From contig OX335651.1 of assembly GCA_946894095.1 (NCBI GenBank), positions 19,986,501-20,050,500 of the forward strand: a stretch of 64,000 bases of DNA. The letters are read 5' to 3'. Position numbers and translations under genes: made by a program. The notes beneath the pieces are model-generated. The model saw nothing but the letters and a program-made list of their open reading frames with translations. It ran no database searches and had not been told where the DNA came from. This DNA is from Incurvaria masculella (Eukaryota; Arthropoda; Insecta; Lepidoptera; Incurvariidae). Of this stretch, positions 48,481 to 59,200 are shown one piece after another (the first letter of the stretch is position 1; each line of letters begins with the position of its first letter).

Positions 48481-48898
48481 CGGCTTTTCACGCGGCAGGT
48501 AGAGATATTCTCCGACGTTTCGAGCTAATCATTCAGCTCGTTGTCAAGGAGGCATCCGCCGCGCTCGTGCGCAGCAGACGACTGAGCTGACCGCTAGGCT
48601 CGCCGTGGGCGTAGATCGTAGCTGTGAGTGGGGGCGGAAGCGGAAATGTGTCTGGCTGCGGTCCGAACTTCAGACGACAGGCAATATGAGCTGACAATAT
48701 CGTCGCCGATATTATAGTCTAGTTGGCCCCTTCTAAGTGGCTGAAGCACGGGGTTCCACATTGCAGAGAGCTTAAATGAGTCTTCTCGATTGAAGTTGTT
48801 GTGCTTCTTAATCTCGATAGCTTCTCGGACTAATCTTGGTATAGTTCGTTTTTCGGCGGCGATTATGCCAACCTGATCGAAACGTATTCCGTATATTT
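48481..48898 (-). mobile_element. Penelope-like element 3' remnant
   Basis: Read on the minus strand from about 48895, one open stretch encodes PRLVREAIEIKKHNNFNREDSF...LSAMWNPVL. The REAIEI-K-x-NNFNRED-x-LS-x-W-P pattern is typical of the region after the GIY-YIG endonuclease in Penelope-like retroelements. A CGAAACGTCGG motif lies downstream near 48520, as is common at their 3' ends. The reverse transcriptase part is missing. Recognition is by motif memory. Confidence 0.72.
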
Positions 48899-48940
48899 AT
48901 CTGTGGAAATCTTTACCCGCATACTCGGTCTCTGGCTGCA

Positions 48941-49374
48941 GCTAGCCTGGAGCAGGCTTGGGTGGGTAATAAGAGCGGATCTATAGCTGTAGGAAAGGAC
49001 AGCCGGTCCTGATAAACTATAATTTTACATGTTTTGTCTAATTTTCCCGACAACAATCACTATCATGCGAGATGTCTGGGTTCAAATAATCGCCCCAGTC
49101 ATGCACCAGTTCCTTTCTCTTTCTGGGTTGGATAAGTGCATTACGAATGCGAGCCGTACAATGATAAAACTGTAGGTCCCCTTCCTCTACTAGTTGGTAT
49201 TGTTTAGCCCGGCCGAAGCGGCAATGAAAAATTGTCCGTGTTTTTAATCCAGTTCAATTTAGCCGCACTCATAAAAGGAAGTTCTTGGTATGGCGCCTTA
49301 TTCCTTCGGAAATGTGGTGTATTTGGTCCATAGTGGTATTAGTCATCCATGTCATGTTCCATAGAAAAAAAGAT
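48941..49374 (+). mobile_element. Diverged tRNA-type SINE with extra 5' segment
   Basis: 49080-49374 is linker plus body of the tRNA type. The preceding ~130 bp (from CCTGGAGCAGGCTTGGGTG) are also found upstream of the copy at 54401, so they belong to the repeated unit. Confidence 0.68.
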
Positions 49375-49639
49375 TATTTAAATTATCAACGTCATATCGC
49401 TTATTATTACGTCGATTTCACAAAGAAATAGGCAATAATGAAAACTGACAGTATACGTATGCAGTATGCGCAATGAAATAGGGAACTGAGCCGGCATATA
49501 ATGTAATAAAATAAGAGTGGGAATTCGTTCATTCCGCACCAATAAAAAGTCAAATATATTTTCCACCCAGTAAGAGCGCAGATGTTACGACATAAACGCT
49601 CCTGATTGGTGCAAAATTAATCGAATTCTCCATTAAAAA

Positions 49640-49760
49640 AAAAAGCATGTGCCGCCAGATCCTTCCTGCACTGGCACTGCTTGCACATGGAAATTGATAC
49701 AAAACTAACACGGGCGGGATTAACTACCACCTAGTAAGAAGTAAGGAAGGGGACTAAAAT
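49640..49760 (-). mobile_element. SINE body fragment
   Basis: Short diverged minus-strand piece ending in the conserved ACCACCTAGTAAG-type stretch and GGAAGGGGAC. Confidence 0.6.
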
Positions 49761-50339
49761 GTAATTACAAATGTACACATCAATAATGTTAGTGAGTCTA
49801 GCTAGCCCCATGTTTAATCATGGTTTAATCATGGTCCTGATAAATTTATAACATCACTCAAATTGCTGTAACAACGTCAGTGTTTTCTTACAATTAAGAG
49901 TGCATTTTCTTACAAATTTAAAATGACAGAACCTGAGAAGAAAAAGTTTTTCTTGGAATTTTCCATATTCAGCCTTAACTAAATATACGTTTCCGTACTT
50001 TATGTACAATTGACCGTATATTCATAAATAAGTTATTTTTTGAAAGGACGGTTCTTCAAATAATATCTCCTTGCTTCACGGTCGAATGTACATACATATT
50101 ACATTCATTAATATCCTGATTTTTTAAATAATCTAATGAAAATTATTACTTTCAAGCTAGATGTTGCTGTAAATTTTTAAATGAATAAATATAGTTTTGG
50201 ATCCAAGGTGGTTTTATCTGTCATTGCTTTTATCTATCATTATTTCTCACGTTCGATAAATTATACACGTTAATTATTAATATAATTGAACATTGTCATG
50301 AACTATGCATATGATGTATATGATATTAATTGTTTGTAC
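49761..50339. other. Spacer between GR-D and GR-E, right part
   Basis: Unassigned up to about 50060, then flank sequence shared with the region upstream of GR-D. Confidence 0.45.
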
Positions 50340-50495
50340 TTTATACTTTTGTAAACTGACTAAGTGGACGTTGAAAAAAAAACCAAAAGTTTCTTGCCAG
50401 TTCTTCTTCGCTGAGATTGCCGAACTGGCTTATGATAAAATGATAAAATATGACAAATCCGAGTGCCTTGTGCTGTCTATGGATGATGAATAAAC
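50340..50495 (+). repeat. R7-related repeat upstream of GR-E
   Basis: Shares the AGTTTCTTGCCAGTTCTTCT core and GACAAATCCGAGTG with R7 but is diverged. An inverted relative is at 57350-57535. GR-D lacks it at the equivalent place. Confidence 0.68.
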
Positions 50496-50572
50496 AATAC
50501 AACTATGCAGATAACGAACCCAAACAAATTCGTTTAGCTCTTTAGCTATTCTCGAGGGTAAAATAATCCATT

Positions 50573-50743
50573 CTTAATTGGGACCATTGCATGGGGTATT
50601 TCATAAAATAAAATTATTTAATGACTCTCAAGGGACGCATAAAATATTAGGTTTAGCTCCTCGAAAGTATGATTGATACCTTTTTCTCCAAATTCGTGCA
50701 GGTTTCGTTAGAATATTTCAGGTTTCGTTAGAATCGTGCCATT
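50573..50743 (+). promoter_or_regulatory. Putative promoter/5' leader of GR-E
   Basis: Counterpart of 45781-45943. It has a short direct duplication, CAGGTTTCGTTAGAAT occurring twice at about 50699-50733, where GR-D has one similar unit. Confidence 0.35.
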
Positions 50744-52535
50744 ATGTATCATAGCGCAGCACCTAAGCAACTTCATAACAAAACATGTCGGAATATAAAG
50801 ATAACAAAAGTACTGCCCACCAAAAAGTATCAACCAACTTTTTCATTCCTTAATACAATAATACCATTTTTTATTTTTGAATCCTTCATTGGAGTCTGCA
50901 GACCATTTCCATCGATGAAACGAACTCCAAACGTTCTAGTCAAACTCTACTCTTTGTTGATTATGACTGTCTTCACTTACCTGATAGCGACAAGTGATAT
51001 CTATATTATCGATCAAATGCCGGATAGCGTAAAAGAACACATGAAATCTTTTTGTTGGATGGACCTCATGGAGTGCTTGGTATACATAATCGTGCCCACT
51101 TTCCTGACGAGTGCAAATTGTCTGTCTATCATTAAGAAAATGAACAAATTTGATACTATTCTCAACCTCCGATACGACGAGAGCTTTTATGGGGCTGTGA
51201 CGCTCCAAAACTATATGTCTTTGGGTCGAATCTTAGTCGTGCATGTATTACTGCTGACTTCATTATATATCTCTCAGCAAAGTAATACAGTCTTGTTTTC
51301 TCCAATTTTCTTATGTCGCATAATTCGTGACAGTGAGTTGACTCACTTTACTGTATTGGCTAATGCCATTAACAGTCGGCTGTATCGCTTTGAACGATAC
51401 ATTAATTCACAATTTGATAAGGCACATGTAGCTAAAAGCAAGAAATGTTCCTTGTGGGGTAGATACTGGAATCTGAATGGTTACCTAGACACTCTATCGT
51501 GTACACCGATCGATTTAAAGGACCTGTGCACAGCTAACAATGATTTAGTTGATTGCGGTAAACTTTTTAATGCAAATATTAATGCGCAGGTAATAATTCA
51601 TTACATATTTATGTACCTAAATTAGCAATATTTTATTACATTCAATCATATTTTGAAATAATTTCAGGTAATCCTGAATGGTATTTGTAACTTTGGTCAT
51701 ATTATGGTAGCCTCACACATGTTTTTTCATCTACAAGGGCAAGAATATCCTGTGAGTAGAACAGCTCATTAGTTCGTTTTTCGTTGGTTTATTTAAATAT
51801 GTTTCCATAGTGAGATATTCGTCGTTATTTATAATTTATTTTCTAAGCTGATGAAAATGTGCAAAATAATTAACCACATTATTTAATACATACATATTTT
51901 TATAGGAAATTTATTGTCTTGATATTTAATTAAATATAGGATGTACATTTAGGATATTTTAAACAAACTTTAACGGTCTAATCCACAGCAACAAAGTTTA
52001 TACAGCCAACCTTTATACTACTTTCACGTGACCATTCTGTGCTGCCATTTCGTCTTCATCCACTTGGCAGTATGCTACAGCAGCGAGCGAACGGCTGGTC
52101 TTTCTCGCCAGATCAATATCACAGTCCACAGTAGACTCTCCGATATGTCAATCGGTAACCATCCATGTTTGATGATATTTCTTTGATCGTTCGTATTGCA
52201 ACGTTTAAGCGAAAATTTAAAAATCAAAAAGGATTGTAATTATTTTTATTATGCCTAATCAAAGCGACAAGATTTTAGGTCAAGGATCATTGTATGCACC
52301 CAATTAAATTTTAATGACCCTTTACTAAATCACAAGTTTTGTCTTTGATATAGTCATGATAATGATAATAAATCATTTTTTAGATTTAACTACTTTGAAA
52401 TTTGCGTTGTATTAATATTATCGATGTGTGCTTGCATTTCATAAACATTTTGCCTATTTGTTCCACTGTTAAAAATGTGTATTGTTTGCAGATAATCGAT
52501 CAAGGCGTGACTTGGAGATTGGCGATGTAACATAG
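50744..52535 (+). pseudogene. Gustatory receptor GR-E, tandem copy of GR-D with last exon mostly deleted
   Basis: Exons 50744-51589, 51668-51751, 51989-52154 and a remnant 52492-52535. Exons 1-3 are open, correctly spliced and nearly identical to GR-D. In exon 4 the first 26-27 bases match GR-D (codons ...SRRDLE), then the sequence jumps to what in GR-D is the stop codon and 3' flank, a deletion of about 125-130 bp. The frame then runs through four novel codons to TAG at 52533. The product would be 379 residues and would lack the last transmembrane helix and the TYxxxxxQF-type signature. Substitutions at positions conserved in the paralogues (RAYND to TANND, TVPC to TLSC) suggest relaxed constraint. 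Probably a young pseudogene, though it may still be transcribed since the upstream flank is intact. Confidence 0.85.
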
Positions 52536-53006
52536 TAACGCACTTATCTTTGTCTAGAGCTCAATTAACTCATATTATAAGTTCGTAGTTATTACTTGGT
52601 TTCATTATTAGCACATACATGTTTGTAAGAATTTATATTTCATTATATTTAAAAATTACAAATCGCCATCACTTTTGAAGACGGTACACGCCATACTAGC
52701 ATATGTTACTATCAATATTTGCTCTTTATAAATGTCGTATATTAACATCTAGAAAAAAAATAGTATAAACGAAAGAGATACCTAGCATTTTTTTTAATAT
52801 TAATGAGAAAACATCTGCAAACGCTTTGCTCTTGTACTATATCTTCGTCAATTTACATGTATTTTGTTCAAATCTGTAGTCAAAAGTAATTTTGTATTTT
52901 ATAGAACTTTATTCAAATGATGTTCGAATTCGTTAAATGAAGTGTGCTTACTGTTTGTATGATTACAAGTAAACATTTCTGGTTATTTAATGGTTTGTTT
53001 TTTTTG
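52536..53006. other. 3' flank of GR-E
   Basis: Aligns by eye with the 3' flank of GR-D (from about 47808), confirming that the duplicated block extends past the gene. Confidence 0.55.
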
Positions 53007-53413
53007 TTTTTTTTTTATGCGACCTGACATGGATGGCTAATACCACACAACTACCGTTATGATATTAGCCCAATACACCACATTCCCGAAGGAATTAGGT
53101 GCCATGCCAGGACCTTCCCTTTATGAGCACGGCTACATTGAACTGGATGGAAGACACGGACAATTTTTCATTGCCGCTTCGACCATCTTTTCATCCAATG
53201 CGATTGTACCAACCCGGGCGGGCTTAAACCCTACCACCTAGTAGGGGAAGGGGACCTACAGTTTTACATGGATTCCGAACCATGGAGCAGCTCGCATTCG
53301 TGACGAAATGCACTTATCGAACTCTGAAAGAGAAAGACAGTGGTGCGAGTTGGTATTGAACCCGGGCCACTGGTACGTTGGCCAGTCCCCGCGCCACTAG
53401 GCTACGAGCCGCT
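53007..53413 (-). mobile_element. SINE, tRNA-headed, full length
   Basis: Minus-strand copy with poly(T) at 53007-53016. The head ends at 53413 with the reverse complement of TAGCCTAGTGGCGCGGGG. Confidence 0.9.
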
Positions 53414-53559
53414 GCCGCCGAGATTTAGCTGTGCAAATCTTTACCATAATGCAGGTAACGTGTAGGATACAAGAAACTCGTTGCTTTTATCCGGTAGACT
53501 AATCGGTCTCTGGCCACGGAGCATACTCCAGGAACTTTAGCCTTAAATCAGCACTTAGA

Positions 53560-54395
53560 AAAACATTAAATCCGAAATGCATTTTTTTTTCTCATAAACG
53601 TAGTATTTCATGTGGACGTTTGTACATTAAGTTTGCAACATTTTGGGGGGTCCGGAAGATAGAAATAAAATATGAAATATGTTTAAAAAATGATATCTCC
53701 TAAACAAATATTTAGAAAAGTTATTAAAAATGTTATATGTTAGCTAATTTTAGGTGTAATATTACTGTGAATTTGCAACAATTTCTTATTTACGGAACTG
53801 TGTAATTTTTTTTTTGTACTTTTAATATCTGTAATATTTAATATCTGCAAAGCAAATAATGAAAATTCTTTTTTATTTTCTGAAATTGGAAACAGACCGC
53901 AAACTCTATATTCTGTGAAATTTGTAAAATGTTGCAAATATTAGAAGCACATTTTTTTTCATTTATAATGTTTACATTCACACAAAAGCTAAACAAAAAA
54001 TTCGAAATACGTATAAAATCGTTCGTTGCATAGTTTCTAAAGAATTTAATTTGCTTTTACATATTCTAGAAAGAAATATAGCAATAGCAAGTAAGGTTCG
54101 CGGCATAGATTTTTTTTAGTAAAAACATTTTTTTAAATACATTTCCGTAATTAAAAATTGTTGCAAATTCACAGTTACATTACGCCTTAAAAGACTTAAC
54201 ATTAAATTTTTTTTAATACCGTTTCTAAATATTTGTTGAGGAGATATATATTTTTTAATACATTTTAATTTTTTTTTCTATCTTCCGGGCTCCGCCAAAT
54301 GTTGCAAACTTAATGTTTAATAAGCATATGAACATGAAATTATATATTTCTCAGAAAAAAATATTCATTTCGGATTTCATGTGCTTCTCAAACCG
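53560..54395. repeat. Large foldback with ~240-bp imperfect arms
   Basis: 53560-53780 and 54160-54395 are inverted copies, sharing (inverted) AAGTTTGCAACATTT, CCGGAAGATAGAAA and GTGAATTTGCAACAATTT. Diverged SINE sequences flank both sides. Confidence 0.75.
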
Positions 54396-54400
54396 TATCT

Positions 54401-54843
54401 ACCCTGGTCTAGCAGGCTTGGGTGATAATAAGGGCTGCAGCTGTAAGAAAGGAGAGCGAGTTCTGAAAAACTTTAATTTTACTTGTTACGTTTAATTTTC
54501 ATGCAAGAGGTCTAAGTTCAAATTCTCGCCACGGTCATGCAGCACTTTATTTCTCTTTCTGAGCTTCTGACAAATGCGAGCTGTTCCATCGTTCGCAACC
54601 CATGTTAAGACCGTAGGTCCCCTTCTTCTACTAGTTGGTAGGGTTTAGTCTGCCCGGGTTATTAAACTATGGTTTAAGTGGCATATAGAAAAATGTCCGA
54701 TTTTTCAATACAGTTTAATGTAACCGTTCTCATAAAAGGAAGGTCCTGGCATGGCACCTCATTCCCTCGAGAATGTGGTGTATTTATGCAAATATCATAA
54801 CGGTACCTGTGTGGTATTAGCCATCCATGCCAGGTTCAAAAAC
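54401..54843 (+). mobile_element. Diverged tRNA-type SINE with extra 5' segment
   Basis: Same layout as 48941-49374: a segment with AGCAGGCTTGGGTG, then linker and shared body, all diverged. Confidence 0.66.
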
Positions 54844-55441
54844 ACATTCAAGTTTCTGCACGACCCTTTTTTAGCAGACTTTATTTACTATAATTCAAAA
54901 TTTAAAAACAAAACTGGAGCGAAAACTCAAGCGTGGTTTTATTTCCTGCAGTGATAAAACCATATGTACGTACTTCAAGATTTTCACGGTAAGATTTTTA
55001 AGGTAAGTCCTTAAATGACGTTTTCTAATATTTAACTTAAACTAGATCTAAGAACCTCTGGCAATCAATGTTAGGAAATAAAAATCCTTGTGATAAAGTT
55101 GTCATGACATAATTATTTATTTACAAAATATTAAATCATAATATGTACTTAACTTTGAGTAAATCGTGATAATTATATAGGTATCTACAATTCTTATAAA
55201 ATCTAAATAATACAGTTCAAACGTAAAAAATATCGCTTATCATAAAATACACATTTATTAAATGCAAACATTTAAAGTATACAGGTTTCATATAAATATG
55301 CCTCAAAAGGGATTAAAACAATGACATTCAGAACTGAATTTATTAAAAATTTAAAATATTGAAATTCATTTAAAAGTTGTTTATAAATATTAATTTACTG
55401 AAGCAATTCTGTATGGAGAGACTTAGGCTTAGGGGCTTTTT
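54844..55441. other. No gene recognised
   Basis: AT-rich, nothing recognised. Confidence 0.5.
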
Positions 55442-55825
55442 AGGGTTCCGTACCCAAAGGGTACCAACGAAACCCTTATTATTCTCCCTAGCCTCCGTCG
55501 TCCGTCCGACCGTCTGTCACAGGGCTGTATCTCATGAACCGTAATAGGTAGGCATCTGAAATTTTCACCGAGTGTGTATGATACAATTTCAAATTAAGTT
55601 TGACCAGGAAAAACTCATTTGTTTGGAAATAGTTTATCAGATCTCTGTATGACTGTTAAATAACCTAAATAAATTTGTATATTGACGGATATAATTAAAT
55701 TTGACAATTTCATTACACATACGAAATTATTACAAAAATAATTTGTTAAACCTTGTACGACGGTACGGAACCCTTCGCGTGCGAGTCGGACTCACACTTA
55801 CGGACTCGCACTCACACCGCTTTTT
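55442..55825 (+). repeat. Dispersed repeat T6, plus orientation
   Basis: Same order as the copy at 17426, with unrelated AT-rich sequence in the middle and GGTACGGAACCCTTCG near 55760. Confidence 0.78.
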
Positions 55826-56256
55826 CTTTCACTGTCACCACTGTTATTTTAAATAACCGAGTTATGTACACAGTTTCCGACACCGATTAACCCCCTTAAA
55901 GGCTATGGCAACATTTTTATGACACCTGTAGTTCGTCGTCAATACAAATAATGGGAAATAGAAATGATCAAATAAAAACACTAATTAATATATTAAACTA
56001 GTGCAGTTATTAAATAAGCTTAAATACTTCCTAAGGTCCGTCAATAAAAATAAAGGCACTCCACAAGGCAGCTATTCATTATTTTTAGCTTACCTCGATA
56101 ATAACATGTCGATGATAATAACGTATATCAACTTACGTCTCAAAAAATGTTTTATAAACACATCGTAATACTATTTCTTAGGTACATTTTTAAATGTCAC
56201 TGGGGCCCAAATCAGACAGTTATGTTCGAGCGATCGTTAAGGTTCAACGAATCAGA

Positions 56257-59200
56257 TTATTCCCGTTTGGGTGCTTCAGTCTTCTTGCTTCTAATTTCGA
56301 AGAGTTTGAGGCTGTAGAGCGCCCACAGCATGGCCGACGTAACGAAGGTGACAAGCAGGGCGGCGGTCACCAATGGGTTCCAACCTGCCGACAAAATGAA
56401 AACTCAATAAGTAATGTTTTTTTTTAAGTTTTGTCTATTTTCTTTTGGTAACATTGATTTATGTTTTTTTTTATGGTAACAGCGATGACTATAATCACAC
56501 GCGCTGTCATGATATTTGCCCAATATACTAAATGGAAACAAGCTGCCATGCACTGAAAAACATAATGTGCATTGATGATTTTTTTACGTAGAGTTTGACA
56601 GAACCGAATACGAGAACTTCTCTCTTTCGCTTTCATGAGTAGACATACTGACGTCTCTGGCCTTCCTCATAAATACATTGAATAGCAGCATCAGTATCGC
56701 AGGCAATAAGCTTGCAATCTTAGATTGCAATACAGTTTCGATACCTATTTGGAAAATATAAAATTGATATCATTCATATGGCATTCGCCATTGAGTACCG
56801 AGGCAATACGCCGCGGAGGCAAGACCTACTGAGCTGTGATCCCCGCAAGCGTTTCACGGCTATAGCTAACGTGACCATTTCTGTTTTGGCTCAAAACGGG
56901 ACACCGTCTTATTTACTCTCCGCTCTGCGTTGCTAGGGCCCTAGGTGTTAATCCTTGGAATTCCGCGATCAGTAATAAGGAACCTCTCAGTCGAGAGGAC
57001 AGCTTTGATAGCAGTGTCAAAGCGGTTTCCTCGACGGAAGAAATCCGCAGCACTGTAATTCAATTATTCAACGTTTTCCGTTCCCAATTCATTGGACAAC
57101 CGCTGTAAAAGCGGTTTTCGCCACTGAAAGATTCCTGATTCCTGCACGGAATTCCAAGAATGGACCTCCTGGCCGCGACCATTTTCTTCGAGCCGAAGCG
57201 AAATCCGTCTCGTCGCCACCGCGTCGCTTCAACGAGCTCTCGCCCCGGCCGCGTATTTTTTGCGCGGTGGAAAAAAACGGGACAATTTTGCGTCCCGAAG
57301 CTTCTTTCGGGGACACCGGGACGGAGAATCGAAAAGGGGACGTATGGTTGGGATGTTTATTGTTTTTTCATCATCCATAAACAGTACACTGCACTCGGAT
57401 TTGTCATATTTTATCATTAGCCATTTCGGCAATCCCAGCGCAGAAGAACTGGCAAGAAACTCCGCTGGTTTTTTTTTTCAACGTCCACTTAGTCTAAATT
57501 TACAAAAGTATAAAGTACAACAATTCATGTCATATGCAACAGTTCATGACAAATATCAGTTTATTTGTAAAGACTATGCCCGTCATCTAACATAACCCCA
57601 CAAACAGCACCCGTTCACGAGCATCACGCTGGGCGGAGCCATCGCCTCGGGAAAGAGGAGGCCCGAACCCACTAGTGGCAACATGAAATAATGCACGGTT
57701 AAGTGAGCTATAGTCAAAATATCTCTGGACAAAATGTACTGTCCGACACCAACCTGCGGGGAGCCACCGATGCGCGAGGAAGGCGAGCGCCAAGCACCGC
57801 GCTACCTCGAACGGGGGCGCGTACTCACTGCCGTCCAGCAGCATGCCTATCACGGTGAGGGAGCCGATAACGTACGCCACGAACGGCAGCACGGCGAGCG
57901 GCGTCATGCCCTGCGGAAACCGACAGTTGTTATAGAGCACGCAGAAGAGGCCGATTCGAAGATATGCGACGGGTCGTTGCATCTCGCATAATATCGTTCG
58001 CCAGTTTCTGCGACGAAACCATCAATGAAACCTCGCATTCGTTTGGATTTAACAACTTTATTTGTGCAGTCTAATCACGAACAACGATGTCTTACCGATG
58101 TCTGCGATCGGGGCCACAGCAGTTGTTCAACTCAGGCGATTTTTATATAAATTCCTTCACCCTATCGAGTGTCGGGGTTGTCATTTAAATATTGGCGGGG
58201 TGTTACTATATAACTGGTTCTGTTACTTATAAAAAGATGGCTTCGAAGGACCATTCGCGACAGTTCAGCACCGCGAAAGTAGCTTAGAGCACCTACAAGC
58301 AAAATGTGCCTGCATAGGTGCACGAAATCGGGACTTTTTATCTAGTTGAGCCACTGGATGTAATCCTATGTACATTTTGTGCTTGTAATGATTAAAGTAA
58401 TGAGGGCACGGAGATCGATGGACTAAAGTGACGATGGCAGAACCCCCTTTTTTTTAGCGCGGCTTTTTCATTGCCGTTTCGAGAATCTTTCATAAAATTC
58501 AATGGCACCAACCTGGGCGAGCTTAACCGGTGTACCTATCGTAGACATGTGTTACAGCGGAGCTTTAAAGTGCCGTGCATTCCAAATTAAAATGCAGATT
58601 TAAAAATATCAGTTCAGAAAGAAGGAAACACACGATGGGTTTCGAAGCCTTAATTTTCGAAACAAGAAATCTCTGGCGTTACCTCTAGACTGTATGCCGC
58701 TAGCATAAAGCTTTGGGTTCCCGTTTCAGATTCATTAGGATGTAGCTATATGATTTGTGTCTATTGTCGCCTCTCTTTCTATTTAATTCCTTCTGAGGTT
58801 CAAAGTGCATTTTCACACGGGTTACTTCATGGTTCGGAACCTATGATTACCTTTCCTACTAACTGAGTTGGTTAAGCCGCCCTTTCATGCAGTTGACATG
58901 CGCTCGGCATTGAACGATAAACAGTTTAACATTTAATTATAATAATTCCATGTTTTGTGTAATATTGAATGTAGGCGTGCTTTTATAAAAGGAATAGGAT
59001 ATGGTATGGTGGCACCTAGTCCTTTAAGGACTGCAGAAAAATGAGCAAGTTTAAGATTTTAGTTATTCAAATAAAGCAGAAACCAAATATGATTTATATT
59101 TAACTCAACTCCTGGTAAGAATATGTTTTTTTTGTTTTCGGTGGAAAAAATATTGGAACTATAAAGAATGAAAAATAACCTAAAAATAATTTCCAGAGTC

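Noticed and set aside
50305..50493. 62-codon frame upstream of GR-E as a small gene
   Set aside because: It lies within an R7-related repeat found also at 57350-57535, so the frame is incidental.
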